From Mesomycoplasma molare (GTDB lineage: Bacteria > Bacillota_I > Bacilli_A > Mycoplasmatales > Metamycoplasmataceae): DNA of 64,000 nt. Where the stretch lies: assembly GCF_024918955.1 (NCBI RefSeq), contig NZ_CP103423.1, positions 310,001 through 374,000 on the forward strand. Direction: 5' to 3'. Both the position numbers and the translations under genes were made by a program. Position 1 is the first letter of the stretch; each line of letters begins with the position of its first letter. The notes below the pieces were generated by a model. The model did no database searches. It was not told where the DNA came from and saw nothing but the letters and a program-made list of their open reading frames with translations. Of the stretch, positions 46,750 to 58,300 are shown one piece after another.

Positions 46750-48155
46750 TGATAAAAGGCAAAATTATTAAAATATCTAGCGATATTATTGAAGTGCGAT
46801 TTTCTAACGAGATAAAAATTGAATTAGAAATTGGTAAAATTTTGTATGATGAAACGAAAGATAATCTCCTTTTAATAGAAAAAATAATTTCTGAAAATCT
46901 AATAAGAGCAATTATAATAAGCTCCAAAAGCAATTTATATATTAATCAAGAATTGATTTTAGCCAATAGTAAATTAAAAGTTCCAGTAGGCGAAAATACA
47001 AAAGGTAATATTTTTAACATAAAGGGAGAATCTTTAAATAATCCAAATTTACAATTTGAATTTATCGATATGGATTCTACAATAAATAAACAAAATTTCA
47101 AAAATACAGAAAAAGTTTTTTTAGAAACAGGAATAAAAGTAATTGATTTTTTTACACCTATATTTAAAGGTGCAAAATTAGGTATTTTCGGAGGAGCTGG
47201 TGTAGGTAAAACTATACTAATGAAAGAATTGATCTTTAATCTTTCAAATAATAAAACAAATTCAGATAAAAAAATAACACCTATTTTTATTGGTTCAGGA
47301 GAAAGAATAAGAGAAGGTCAAGAATTATTAGAGGAATTAAAAGAAGCTCAATTTTTAGACAAATCTATTGTTTTTATTTCGCAAATGAATGAAACTCCCG
47401 GATCTAGAAACAAAATAATACCATACGGAATAACTGCTGCAGAGTATTTGCGCGATAATAATAAAGAAGATATTTTATTATTTATAGATAATATCTATAG
47501 ATTTATTCAAGCCGGAAATGAATTGTCCGCTTCTTTAGGAAAAAAACCATCTTCTGCAGGTTATCAACCAACATTAAATTCTGAAGTTGCATATATAGAA
47601 GAAAGATTAAACCAAAATCAAAATGGAAGTATCACTTCTTTTCAAACAGTGTTTTTACCAATGGATGATATAAATGATCCTGGTTCAACAGCTGTATTTA
47701 GTCATTTAGATTCTGTTTTGGTTTTATCTAGAGATATAGCTTCTAGTGATATTTTCCCAGCTTTTGATGCATTGAATTCAAATTCAAATTTAACAACTGT
47801 AGAAAATATAGGAGAAAAACACTTTCATGTTTTAAGTGAAACTAAGAGAATTCTACAAAAATATAATGAATTAAAAGAAATAATATTGATTTTAGGAATA
47901 GAAAACTTAGATTATGAAAATTGAGTAATAGCTAAAAAAGCATTACAATTAATCAACTTTTTTTCTCAAAAATTGAATGCTGCATCGAATTTTATTAAAG
48001 AAAAAGGGGACTTTGTTCCTTTAAAAGATACAATTGAATCTGTAAAAAAAATAAATGAAGGTCTCTATTTGAAAAGAGATCCTGAAGAATTTTTTTATAT
48101 AAAGTCAACAAATGAATTATTAACAGATGAGGAACTAGATAAAAAAAATGCATAG
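46749..48155 (+). CDS. F1-like ATPase beta-like catalytic subunit
   Basis: 468 residues. Walker A GGAGVGKT at about 148-155, catalytic Glu in GSGERIREGQEL, Walker B in LLFIDNIYRFIQAGNELSA, and DPGSTAVFSHLDSVLVLSR are all kept, so ATP hydrolysis should be active. The torque-linked DELSEED loop is changed (LGIENLDYEN). Together with alpha- and gamma-like genes this is a rotary-type ATPase lacking F0, described as type 2 F1-like/X0 in mycoplasmas, where it has been associated with the antibody-cleaving MIB-MIP system; no MIB or MIP gene is in this window. Confidence 0.9.
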
Positions 48156-48867
48156 TTTAGTTATTATTCAAAATATAGTTGGTTTTATAGCATTAATTAT
48201 CACACCTTTTTCGACATTGCCTCAGTTATATAAAACTTTTAGAGAAAAAAAAGTAGGAACCATAAGTTTTAGTACTTTTTGAATTCTTTGGATAGGTTTA
48301 ATATCATGATTTTTTTATTCTATTTTTCAAAACGAAACTTCAATTTTTCTATTTTTATCTTCATTTTTAGATTTAAGTTTACTAAGTAGTTTGCTTTTTT
48401 TATTATATAAATATTCCAAAAATAAGCATTACATCTCAATGACTATATTTTTAGTAACAATTTATTTTTTCATTGTTACTATAGGAATATTAAAAATAAA
48501 TAAAATAGTAGAATTTAGTAACTCAATTATTAACAGCATATTAATAAACATCGGTAGTTTTTGTATTGCTTTCGCTTCTCTTCCGCAAATTATTAAAATT
48601 TTTTGAAAAAAAGAAATTAAAGGGATCTCACTCTTTTACAAATCGCTGGTTTTTTTAGTTGAATTATCTTGATTTATTTATTGATTAATTGCAGGATTAT
48701 TAGGCATATGAGATATTAATGAAGGAGTTTCTGTTCCGTTGCATGAAATGATTCAATTGATGATATGAGCAAGTTTAGCTGTTTTTATAAATCTTTTATT
48801 ATTACTAATTTTGATTTTTAAAAATTGAGTGACTGCCTTTCTAAATCGACAAAAAACAAAATTTTAA
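48148..48867 (+). CDS. PQ-loop repeat membrane protein
   Basis: 239 residues, about seven helices in two PQ-loop repeats (STLPQLYKTF at about 21-30 and ASLPQIIKIF at about 145-154), the layout of SWEET/MtN3-like or cystinosin-like transporters. Start overlaps the beta-like gene end by eight bases. Substrate unknown; a sugar or amino acid is possible. Several Trp are TGA. It probably belongs to the same transcript as the ATPase operon. Confidence 0.8.
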
Positions 48868-48954
48868 TATAAAAATTTTTTAAATAAAATACTTTTAAAC
48901 TTAAAAAATTGTAGAAATTTCTAAAAAAATATTCTTTGTAATATAATTAAAACT

Positions 48955-49506
48955 ATGAAAAAAATAGTTACAGTTAATATTGAAATCCCTAAAGGGTCAA
49001 ATATAAAATATGAATACGATAGAGAAAAGCAACAAATGGTTGTTGATCGTATTTTAAGAGACGGTTTTAGATATCCGGCCAATTATGGTTCTTTAAGAGA
49101 AGCGTTAGATTGAGACGGGGATGAATTAGATGTTTTAGTATATTCAGAGGAATCATTTGTTCCTGGGGTTGCATTGAATGCCAGAATTATTGGAGCAATG
49201 AAAATGATTGATGATGGCGAAACAGATACTAAATTAATTGCTATTCATGAAGATGATTATCGTTTGGATAATATCAAAACGTTAGATGATTTACCTGAAT
49301 GATGATTGAGAGAAGTGAAAATATTTTTTAGTACTTACAAAAACTGAAAAAGAGAAAATATTACTTCAGTAAGTGGTTTTGAAGGTATTGATTTTGCTAT
49401 AAATGAATATAATGAATGTGTAGAACTAATGAAACAATACTCACATTTACCAAAAAAAGAATTCATAAAATTAATGAAAGAAAAGCATCCTGAAAAATAT
49501 CTATAA
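48955..49506 (+). CDS. ppa: Inorganic pyrophosphatase
   Basis: 183 residues. The family I signature is intact: GFRYPANYG, then [11 protein letters not shown] with the metal-binding aspartates, and DDYRLDNI. It hydrolyses pyrophosphate to phosphate. The -10 TATAAT (48942-48947) ends seven bases before the ATG with no ribosome site, so the mRNA is probably leaderless. Three bases separate its stop from rnhB. Confidence 0.96.
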
Positions 49507-49509
49507 TCA

Positions 49510-50112
49510 ATGAAAAAAGCTTTTGATGATAGTTTTATAAACGAAAATACTAAAATAATTGTTGGTTGTGACGAAGTTGGAAGAGGTTGTATTGCTGGTC
49601 CATTAGTTGCTACTTGTATTATTTTAAAAAAAGATTTTAATTCAAAATTAATTAATGATTCTAAAAAAATTAGAAAAGAAAAACATAAAAATATTGTAGA
49701 ACTTATAAAAGAGAATTCTGTAGAATATCATACTGTTTTTATAGATGAACAAACAATAGATGAAATTAATATTTTAAAGGCTTCCAAATTAGCAATGGAA
49801 AAATCTTTAAAAAAATTTAAATCAAAAATAGATTTAGTAATTACAGATTTTATAAAATTAGATACAAAATTAAAACAAATTAATATAACTAAAGGCGATT
49901 CTAAATCTTTAACAATTGCTTCTGCTTCTATAATTGCAAAATACACGCGAGATAAATATATGAAAAAAGTAGGAAAAAAATTTCCTGAATACAATTTTGA
50001 ACAAAATGCAGGATATCCAACTAAATTTCATAAAGAGCAAATAGAAAAATATGGTATAACGCCAATTCATCGTATAAGTTTTAAACCTGTTAAAAAATAT
50101 TTAGAAAAATAG
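49510..50112 (+). CDS. rnhB: Ribonuclease HII
   Basis: 200 residues. VGCDEVGRGCIAGPLVATC contains the catalytic DE and the GRG motif; SIIAKYTRD and the late PEYNFEQNAGYPTKFH motif are present. It removes RNA or single ribonucleotides in DNA duplexes. No Shine-Dalgarno is evident, so translation likely depends on ppa. Confidence 0.95.
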   Translation: MKKAFDDSFINENTKIIVGCDEVGRGCIAGPLVATCIILKKDFNSKLINDSKKIRKEKHKNIVELIKENSVEYHTVFIDEQTIDEINILKASKLAMEKSLKKFKSKIDLVITDFIKLDTKLKQINITKGDSKSLTIASASIIAKYTRDKYMKKVGKKFPEYNFEQNAGYPTKFHKEQIEKYGITPIHRISFKPVKKYLEK

Positions 50113-50117
50113 AAAAT

Positions 50118-50148
50118 TAAAGAATTATAATGTTCTTTATTTTTTTTA
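50118..50148 (+). terminator. Terminator after rnhB
   Basis: Stem TAAAGAA/TTCTTTA with an 8-base loop, then a run of eight T interrupted by one A. Confidence 0.75.
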
Positions 50149-50175
50149 TTCCAATATGTGATAAAATAAAATTGT

Positions 50176-50255
50176 TATAGCACAGGGGTGCCAAGAGGCT
50201 GAGATTATACCCTATAACTTGATTTGGTTAAGACCAACGAAAGGAGTTGCTTTCT
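50176..50255 (+). promoter_or_regulatory. TPP riboswitch (THI element)
   Basis: The conserved parts are present in order: AGGGGTGCC, GGCTGAGATTATACCC, and AACTTGATTTGG-TTAAGACC-AACGAAAGGAGT. P1 can form as AGCA/TGCT. It lies directly before a ThiT-like transporter gene. CTTTCT just after the aptamer can pair with AGAAAG of the ribosome site, which suggests control of translation. Confidence 0.93.
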
Positions 50256-50286
50256 TTTTTTGTTGCGTCTAAACAGAAAGGAAAAC

Positions 50287-50877
50287 GTGACAATTATAAA
50301 GAAAATAGTTTTTTCTGCTCTTATCTTATCGCTCATAATGGTGACTAAAATTATTGAATCATTTATCCCTGATTTACCTAATGGTTTAGGAAATATAGCG
50401 AAATTAAGTGAAATTACCATACTCTTAAGTTCAATAATTTTTGGACCTATTATTACTTTAATATCGGTTTTAATTTATATATCATTAATTAGTCCAATAT
50501 TTAGTTCTTTCTTAATTTCCGGAATTTTTTACGTTGAAAAAATAGAATCTAGAATAGGCGTTTATTTTTTAGATTATTTCATTCCTTTAATACTAATTTC
50601 TTTAGTTGGGTTAGGTAATAAATTTAAAAATCACTATATTTATCTTTTTGCCTATTTAATGACTTTTTTAGTTCTTATTAGTCATTCAATAAGTGGAATT
50701 ATATTTTTCAAGGAATATTTAGAACCTATAATAAAAAAAGATATATTTTACTTTTTATTATCGTTTGGATTGAATTTATTAGGTTATATAATATTTTTTG
50801 TAGGACTCCCTTTATATATCTATTTAGCTAAAAAATTAAACAAAAATTTTTCAAGCAAATTAAAATCAGGTTTTTAA
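50287..50877 (+). CDS. thiT: Thiamine transporter, ECF S-component ThiT-like
   Basis: 196 residues with six hydrophobic helices. The start is GTG at 50287 with AAAGGA upstream; an earlier in-frame ATG at 50224 lies inside the riboswitch and is rejected. SFIPDLPNGLGNIAKLSEI sits where ThiT and related S-components carry substrate contacts. Identity rests mainly on the TPP riboswitch in front and the size and topology. It would need the shared EcfA/A'/T module from elsewhere. Confidence 0.75.
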   Translation: MTIIKKIVFSALILSLIMVTKIIESFIPDLPNGLGNIAKLSEITILLSSIIFGPIITLISVLIYISLISPIFSSFLISGIFYVEKIESRIGVYFLDYFIPLILISLVGLGNKFKNHYIYLFAYLMTFLVLISHSISGIIFFKEYLEPIIKKDIFYFLLSFGLNLLGYIIFFVGLPLYIYLAKKLNKNFSSKLKSGF

Positions 50878-50891
50878 ACCTGATTTTAATT
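50858..50891. terminator. Bidirectional terminator between thiT and the HAD gene
   Basis: Perfect 16-bp palindrome AATTAAAATCAGGTTT and its complement, containing the thiT stop codon and reaching the stop of the convergent gene. Confidence 0.85.
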
Positions 50892-51708
50892 AATTCCCTG
50901 AATTATTTTTAGATTTTACTCTATCGACATAATCTCTCAAAGCTAAACCAACACCATTTTGATTATATGTTGATGTATAAAATTTAGCTTTTTCTCTGGT
51001 ATTATCTCTTGAATTTTCCATAGCATAGGAAAAGTCGCTTATAACTAGCATGGATCAGTCATTTGGACTATCACCGATTGTCATTGAATTTTTAATATCT
51101 TCGTTGTAAATATTTTCACTAAATCATTTAGCAGCATTACCTTTAGAAGAATTGTGTGCAGTTATTTCAAGATGATTTTTTTTCATAAAAACAATATTAA
51201 TTTTTTCATTTTTAATTTCTTCGTAAATTTTAGCAATATTTTCTTCTGAATCAAATAATTCCATTTTAACTACATTTTTATCGGTTTTATCGTTTATTTT
51301 AACGTTGGTATCGGAAAATAATGAATAAGCATATGAATATTTAAATTCTAGTTTGGGATTAAAAGTATAATAGTCTTTATCTGTTCAATAATTTAGTTGT
51401 GAATTAAATTTTTTTGCCATAGAGATAATTAATTCCTGTGTTTTTAAAGAAAAAGGATTAGTGTAAATATATTTTTTTTCTTGGTTATCAAATATAGCAC
51501 CACCATTAGAGGTTATTAAGTATCTTACATTTAATTCACTAGCCAAATTTTGATGTCTATCAAAAGCAGGATTTCCAGTTGAAATAACAAATTCTCCTCC
51601 TTCTTTTTGAAATCTTAAGATGTCTTTTTTAGTTTCTACAGAAACTTTAAAATCAGGTCCATAAATTGTGCCATCGACATCCGAATAGCATATCATTTTT
51701 TTAATCAT
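50890..51708 (-). CDS. HAD-family phosphatase (Cof type)
   Basis: 272 residues. Motif I YSDVDGTIYG with DxDGT, motif II VISTGNPAF, a mid cap domain, Lys in SSKGNAAKW, and motif IV MTIGDSPNDWSML. Cof-type enzymes dephosphorylate sugar phosphates and related small molecules. On the minus strand TATAAT ends six bases before the ATG at 51708 and there is no Shine-Dalgarno, indicating a leaderless mRNA. The start could also be the Met five codons in. Confidence 0.92.
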
Positions 51709-51783
51709 TATTTTATTATAATAAAAATTATTTATATTTTTAAATTTTAATTATTTTTTAATTTAAAGTGCTAAAATTATTTT

Positions 51784-54700
51784 GTGAAAAATATTAAAAA
51801 TAAATTAAATAAAAAAACATCTTTATCTATAATAAAAATTTCCAGTTTACTATTATCTACCAGTTATTTAATTTCTTGTAATCAACAAGTTGTTGAAAAT
51901 ACAGAAAATGTAGATTTTAAAAATGAGATTAAATTTAATAATCCTCAAATTATTGACAAAAAAGAAAATAAAGTTTCTATTTTATTTTATGTTGATTCAA
52001 CAAAAGAATTTAAAAATAATAATTGGCATTTGTTAATAGAAGATAACAATAAAAATAAATTTACTTCTTATAAACATGAGTTAGTTGAAAAAGAAAAAAA
52101 ATTAATTTTTTATTTTGAGAATTTAAATTTTAACAGAGAATATATTGTGAGATCTATTTTTGATCAAGTTAATTCTAAAGACTTAAGTAGCAAAAATATT
52201 ATTTTTTCTATAGAACCCTCTAATACAAAAATAGATTTAGAAAGAGTTTCTATTTCTTTTTTAAACACAAATGAAGTTGGTTTTAAAATTGGAGTACTAA
52301 GTGATGATAATTTTAAAATAGGAGAAAAGAATAAAGTAAAATTAACGTTTAGTTATTTTGACGATGAATATAATGAAAAATTTATTTCCATAAATTCAGA
52401 TTTAAAATTTCAAAATAATAAATATTTTTTACAAGATACTTTAACAAATCTTGTTCCGTCCAAAAAATACACTTTAAGAAGTGCTAATTTTTTAGATAAG
52501 CCACTTTATACAAAGTTTAATATTAATAATAGTTTAAGTAATGAAATTAATTTAGGAAACAATGAAAATTTGAATATTAATTTTGTATCTCCTGCTAAGA
52601 CTGAATTAGGATTAAACTCAAAATTAGATTATGATATCAGAGAGGCATTAATTACTAATTTAGATTCAGAAAAAAACAAAAAAATAGATTTTACTTTAAG
52701 TAATATAGCATTAAATAAAATAAAAATCGATTTTAACAATATAAATGATCAAGTAAAAATTAAATTTTCTAAGTCAACTGATAATTCTAAAGAATTTAGT
52801 TATGCTAACATTAAAAAATATGACGAAATTAATAAGAGACTTTTTTTCGATGTACAAGGCTCTAAATTAGGAGAAGAATATTTACTAGAAGAAATATTGA
52901 TTCACGAAAAAGAAGAAGCTAATAATATAGATGAAACAATAAAATTTGATATTTCAAATTTAAATAAAAAACTTTCTATCGAATCTTTACTTTCTTTCAA
53001 TATTGAAATTGACTTAGATAAATCATTTATTAAAAATATTGATAAATATGAAAAATATTCTTTTATAACTTTGAAAATAAAAAACGAATTAATTAATACA
53101 GATATAAACGATTTAATTAACGAATTGTTTTTAAACAATTTTTCAGAAGAAGAAAAAGGTGCTATAAAAAACAAATTACTTAAAATTATTGAAAATAATC
53201 TTTTAAAAATTTTAAATAAAAACAATATCAATATTGAAGAAAAAATATTAATTTTAAAATTTGATAATAATGCTGAAGATGTTTTTTATGAAGAAGATAA
53301 TAATAAAAATTATTTTATAATAAATAAAAATCAAATACAAAATGATAATTCTGATGAAAATTCCGAAGAAATAGTGATTTCTAATTTCGATAATACATAC
53401 AGTCTTAAAGTTGTAAAAAATCCTTTCATTAGTAATAATGAAATAGGTAAAATTTTAAAGCATGATGGTTTCGAAATTAAAAGATTAAGTAGTGAAACAT
53501 TATTTGCTCATAATGAAGATAATTCACATTCATATAGAATACCTACAATTTTAAAATTAAAAAATGGAGATATTTTAAGTACTATAGATAGAAGGGTTGA
53601 TAATGAATCTGATTATAATAATGAAATAACTCAAGTATTTAAAATTTCAAAAGATAACGGTAGAACATGATCAGAAAATAAGGAAATTGTGAAAATGTCT
53701 ATTCCTAAAAAGAATGGTAAAGGAATAGTTATTGACGGGGTAATGACAGAAATAGATTACTTTGATGAGAAAAGTAATTCTTCAAAAACTAAGTTACATT
53801 ATATTTTTGACGTTTTCCCAGGAACTAACACTGGAATACCTCATTTATTAGATGGAAATCCATGAATTTATGTTAATGATGTTGCTTATTTAAAATTATG
53901 AACAAAGTTAAATAATGGAAATAATTTTGATACTAGAGTTTCTGTTCTTAAGAAAGTAAATAATGAAAATAATTGATTTAGAAGATATATTTTACCCGAA
54001 GGAGTTAACTTTAATAGTTCAAATTTTAATGAAAATACTGTTTTAGAAGAGACAAAAACTTATGTAGATTTAAATTATGATCCAGCAACCAAGAGTATTT
54101 CTGGATCGGTCTATGAGAATGTAGATTTAGAAGATTTTTCGAATATAGAAAATTTAAAAAATAAAAAAACTAATCATAGTATATTAGATGAACCTAGAGA
54201 TGCTTTTTATGCTATAGCTAAAAATAGTCATGTTGCAACGTTGGAAAGTTATGATAATGGTGAAACATGAGGAAATCTTCAGTGAATTGATATGTCTTTA
54301 TCTAAAGAAAGAAAAAACCATAAATTTGTTGGTACTGGTGTAGGTAATAGTATACAATTAAAACATCAAAAGAATCCAGAAAATAATGGAAAAATTTTAA
54401 TTCCTATGTATTCGGTTTCCAATAAACACTTCTTATACTACATATTTAGTACTGATTTTGGAAAAACATGAAGAAAGTTTGAACCTACAGGATTTAAAGA
54501 AAATTTATCTGAATCATCTTTTATAGAAACAGAAGATGGTGAAATTTATTGACTAGCTAGAAATTCAATTTCTTGAGGTAGAGAAGATCATAAAATGTAT
54601 ATTTCTAAAAGCACTGACGGTGGGCTAACTTGAACTAGTCCCGATAATACAACGAATAAGGGTAAAGAAATAATTTTAGGTAAGAATTATGATGGGAATG

Positions 54701-55047
54701 TATTTAGTGGTTTAAGTTATTTTAATTACAAAAATAAGAAATATTTTATTTTTTCTCTTCCAAAAAATAACATTAGAAGAAATGGAGCATTGTTTATAAC
54801 AGATGATACATTTTCTAATTTTACAGAGTTATTTAAATATGACAAAAACGAAAGAGAACATTTTGTTTATAGTTACGCATTAGTTACAAAGGTAACAGAA
54901 GATTATATAGATTTTGTTTCTGTGTATGAAGCATCAGAAAAATTTAAAATAATAAATAATGGTTTTGATAGAAATAGACCCAATGGGGAAGAAATTCAAA
55001 TAGATAGATTTAGATTATGAATAACAAACAAAGAATCACAAGCTTAA
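51784..55047 (+). CDS. nanI: Sialidase lipoprotein
   Basis: 1087 residues. Signal peptide with lipobox ending LISC at about residue 32. Residues about 40-560 are Asn/Lys-rich repeats of beta-type domains. The catalytic propeller begins with SYRIPT (about 583-588, the RIP motif) and has four Asp-boxes: SKDNGRTW, SYDNGETW, STDFGKTW and STDGGLTW (Trp mostly TGA). It cleaves terminal sialic acids from host glycans at the cell surface. GTG start six bases after TAAAAT, so the mRNA is probably leaderless. Sialidases are virulence factors in several mycoplasmas. Confidence 0.93.
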
Positions 55048-55059
55048 TAAGAAACTAAA

Positions 55060-55120
55060 ATTATTTACATTTTTATTAAAAAAGTGTATAATATTAAAAT
55101 AAAAAAAAGAAAAGGAAAAA
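55060..55120 (+). promoter_or_regulatory. Consensus-like promoter before the leader ORF
   Basis: TTTACA (from about 55065), a 17-base spacer and TATAAT (from about 55088): the best sigma-A type promoter in the window. The RNA start would lie about 25 bases before a 27-codon reading frame. Confidence 0.7.
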
Positions 55121-55204
55121 ATGAATAAACAAATTAACAATACTATTTGTGTTAAAAAGGGTAATTCAATTATTATGACTACCTTTGTTTATTTATTTGT
55201 TTAA
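55121..55204 (+). CDS. Putative 27-residue leader peptide
   Basis: Product MNKQINNTICVKKGNSIIMT followed by TFVYLFV. AAAAGGAAAAA precedes the ATG at good spacing, better than most genes here. It is followed by a terminator hairpin and then the giant PDxFFG gene. No single amino acid is strongly enriched, so if it acts as an attenuator it may sense a peptide, a drug or ribosome stalling rather than a charged tRNA. Translation is inferred. Confidence 0.5.
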   Translation: MNKQINNTICVKKGNSIIMTTFVYLFV

Positions 55205-55250
55205 TTTCTATTAAGTTAAAATATGTTTTTTAAATCATTAAAATAATTTC

Positions 55251-55321
55251 AAAATCTTTACTTTATAAGAAATTAGATAATAACTAATTTTCAAAAAAAG
55301 TAAAGATTTTATTTTTATTTT
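55251..55321 (+). terminator. Terminator/attenuator hairpin before the PDxFFG gene
   Basis: Outer 14-base stem AAAATCTTTACTTT/AAAGTAAAGATTTT, inner stem AAATTAG/CTAATTT, then a T-rich tail. It lies between the leader ORF and the ATG at 55344. Confidence 0.75.
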
Positions 55322-55343
55322 ATTAATTAAGAAAGAAGTGAAA

Positions 55344-58300
55344 ATGTTGAAAAAAAAGTTAAGTTTAACCGCAAAAGTATTAATTTCTAGTGGAATTATT
55401 TTAACAAGTAGTGCAGCAGCAATAGGGGGTGCTTTTTTATTTGCTAATCTTTCAGATGAAGTTAATGGTTCAAAATCGAACTTAACTTCTGAAGAATTAA
55501 AAAATGATTATTCTAAAATTTATGATAGCGATAGAAATTTAAAACCACAATTGAGTGTTAAAGATCCTTTAAAAAAACAAACAGTAGCATTATTGAATGA
55601 GGAAGGGACAGAATTTTGATTTAAAAATAACCCTAATACAAAATATAATTTTGAAGATTTTTTTCAAAAATATTATGAAAAATACGAAGAAAGTTTTATA
55701 TTAGAAGTTAAATATGGATCATTTTCTTTTTATAATGAATATGTACTAGCAGTAAGACCAAAACAATTTATCGAATTTACAAAATGGTTTTTTACAAACG
55801 TTTCTTGAGGACCGGATTTAGTTACTTTAGAAAGCTTTAGATTGGTTCCTGGGGTAGAACAAAATGGTAATGCTATAACACTAGGTTCACACTCTACTTT
55901 ACATAAGGAAGTAAGTGAAATAAAATTTTTCCCCGATGCTTTTTTTGGTTCACTACCCATTTACTCAGAACTTTCGGGTAGAGGTAATTCTACAGATTCT
56001 TTAACTTATTTAGGTTTTAGAAATTTACAAGATAAAAAAACTATAGATGTATTTTTAAAAAGTATTCCTTCAATAAGCGCAATAAAAAACGCTAATTCAT
56101 CTAGCGAAAACAACGCCTTTCTTTCTTTATTAATACCTTCAAAACTGCTAAATAAAGAATTTAAAGTTTTACCAAATAGAACAGCTGGAGAAAACGGAAG
56201 AGGAACATTATTATTTAATAAAGATATAACAGAAGAAGAATATACAAAAATTTTAAAAGAAAATAAATTAAACATTAATAACTTTCCTTTTTCTTCTCTA
56301 GAAAAAGCTATTGTAACATCCACTAACTCTGTATTAAATGATTCTAATCCAGTTTTTACATTAGAATTAACATTTCCCAATTTAGATTCAAACAATAAAT
56401 TAAATTTAAGAATGACAGAGGGGGAAATTAGTAGTAAATGATTAGTAAGTTACTATACTTTAAAATCCGAAATTGATAGAGATATTAAACATTTTTTAGA
56501 TTTTTATGATGTAACTTCTTATAAAAATAGAAAAATCTTTGAATTTACAGAAAATAATAAAAAGTATTTTTATAAATCTAAAATTGAAGCTTTAAATAAA
56601 AATAAAACTCTAAAAAACTATAGTAATTTACCAGAAGATATAAAAGCAAAATTAGTAGAGTTAACAGTTAAAGATATTGACGTTGTTGATGCAAAATTAC
56701 ATATTACATTTGTCAATAGTCAAAACGAAGAAAATACAGTAATATATGACTCTAAAAACATAGATGAATTTGAACAGGAATTTGAATTTTTAAAAGAAGC
56801 TTTAGGTTATAAAGGTAGTTTAAACCCTGTTACTATATCATATGGACCTGAAAATCTTTCTTTAAAAGATGAAGACGGAAATCCTATAACAGGACTAGAT
56901 TCTAGAAATTACCAAGTTTATTATGAAACATATTCAGGTATTATAAAATCAATTACAAAAAAATATCCTCATTTATTAAAGAAACAAAACGGTCCGCATA
57001 TTGCTAAAAAACTTAATGACAAAGGTTATTATGAATACTCATTAGAGAATGGAGAATTTAGAGGCTTCCAAAGTTCAGATAGAATAGGTTTACCTTTAGT
57101 ATTAGGAGCAACTTTAGACGATTTTCAAGGAATTTCTATTGACTTTTTAAAATATGTTACTGCCCATGAGTATGGACATCACTTTACTTTAGATCAAAAT
57201 AAAGCTTTAAATACAGGTGAAAATGCACTAGTTATTGGTGGATTAGGAACAAGATCAGGAATAAATATAGATTCATATTATTCTAAAATCGGTTTAAAAA
57301 ATTACTTACTAGCAAGAAGTAATCTAGATTTTGAAAGAGTAAATGCTTTTGGTAAACCATCAGAAAAAGGTCAATTTATTAGATTTAAATACATTAAAGA
57401 TGACGGAAGTGAAGTAACTGAAAGTGATAATGATATTTGAGGAAATGCTAATCCTAAAGCTGATATTTATTCAGTTATAAAAAATAAAGAAAGAAGATTT
57501 TTACAAACATTTGAAGGTTTAGAAGAAGCTGCAAAACTAAGAAATGTAAAACTTAGAGATTTATTTTTAGCAAATTCTTTTGATGAACATTCTGGAACAC
57601 TAAATCCTGAAATAAGCGGTTCTACAAAATCATTTGTTAAAAAAGAAATAGAAATTGATGGTGTTAAAAAAACAACTTATGTTGCTGAAACAGTAACTTT
57701 AAAAAATATTTTAAATGAATTAACAGATGGTAAAGGAAATAAAATATCTGATTTAGTAACCTTTACTAGTGATACTACTTTTGATCTAGAAATAGTTAAA
57801 CTAGAAGAAAAAATAGCAGAAGATGGTACAAAACAAACACTTGCAAAAGAAATAAGAATGTTTAATGCTGATGGAACACCTGTAATCAATATTCCTTTAA
57901 ATGAACCTTTAGATAAAGCTTCCTTAGATTTCATTAAAGAAAGAACTAATAGTATAAAAACTAGTTTAGAAAATACGGTAGTTACTACTTTCATAAGCTC
58001 GGGTTGAAATACAAGCAATTCTTTTTTAGGAGGTACTATTTCTCCTTCATTTAGAACTTTTTTATCAAGTGAATCTGGAAGTATATTAAAATCTAACTTA
58101 CTAAACAGAAATGATAATTCTGAAATTAATCCCGAAAACAATAAATTACTAGAAGAAAACAATCCAAGAAATTCCAAAGAATATTTATCTATCAATTCTA
58201 ACGAAGAACTTGGACTACAAGTTAATAATATAATTGAAGTAGCTAAAAATTTTGAAGATAATAGAAGTTCAGGTAGAGCATATGAGGGACAAATAGGAAA

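Noticed and set aside
50224-50286. Upstream ATG start of the thiamine transporter
   Set aside because: It lies inside the TPP aptamer, and the peptide is hydrophilic and unlike an S-component; GTG at 50287 has a ribosome site.
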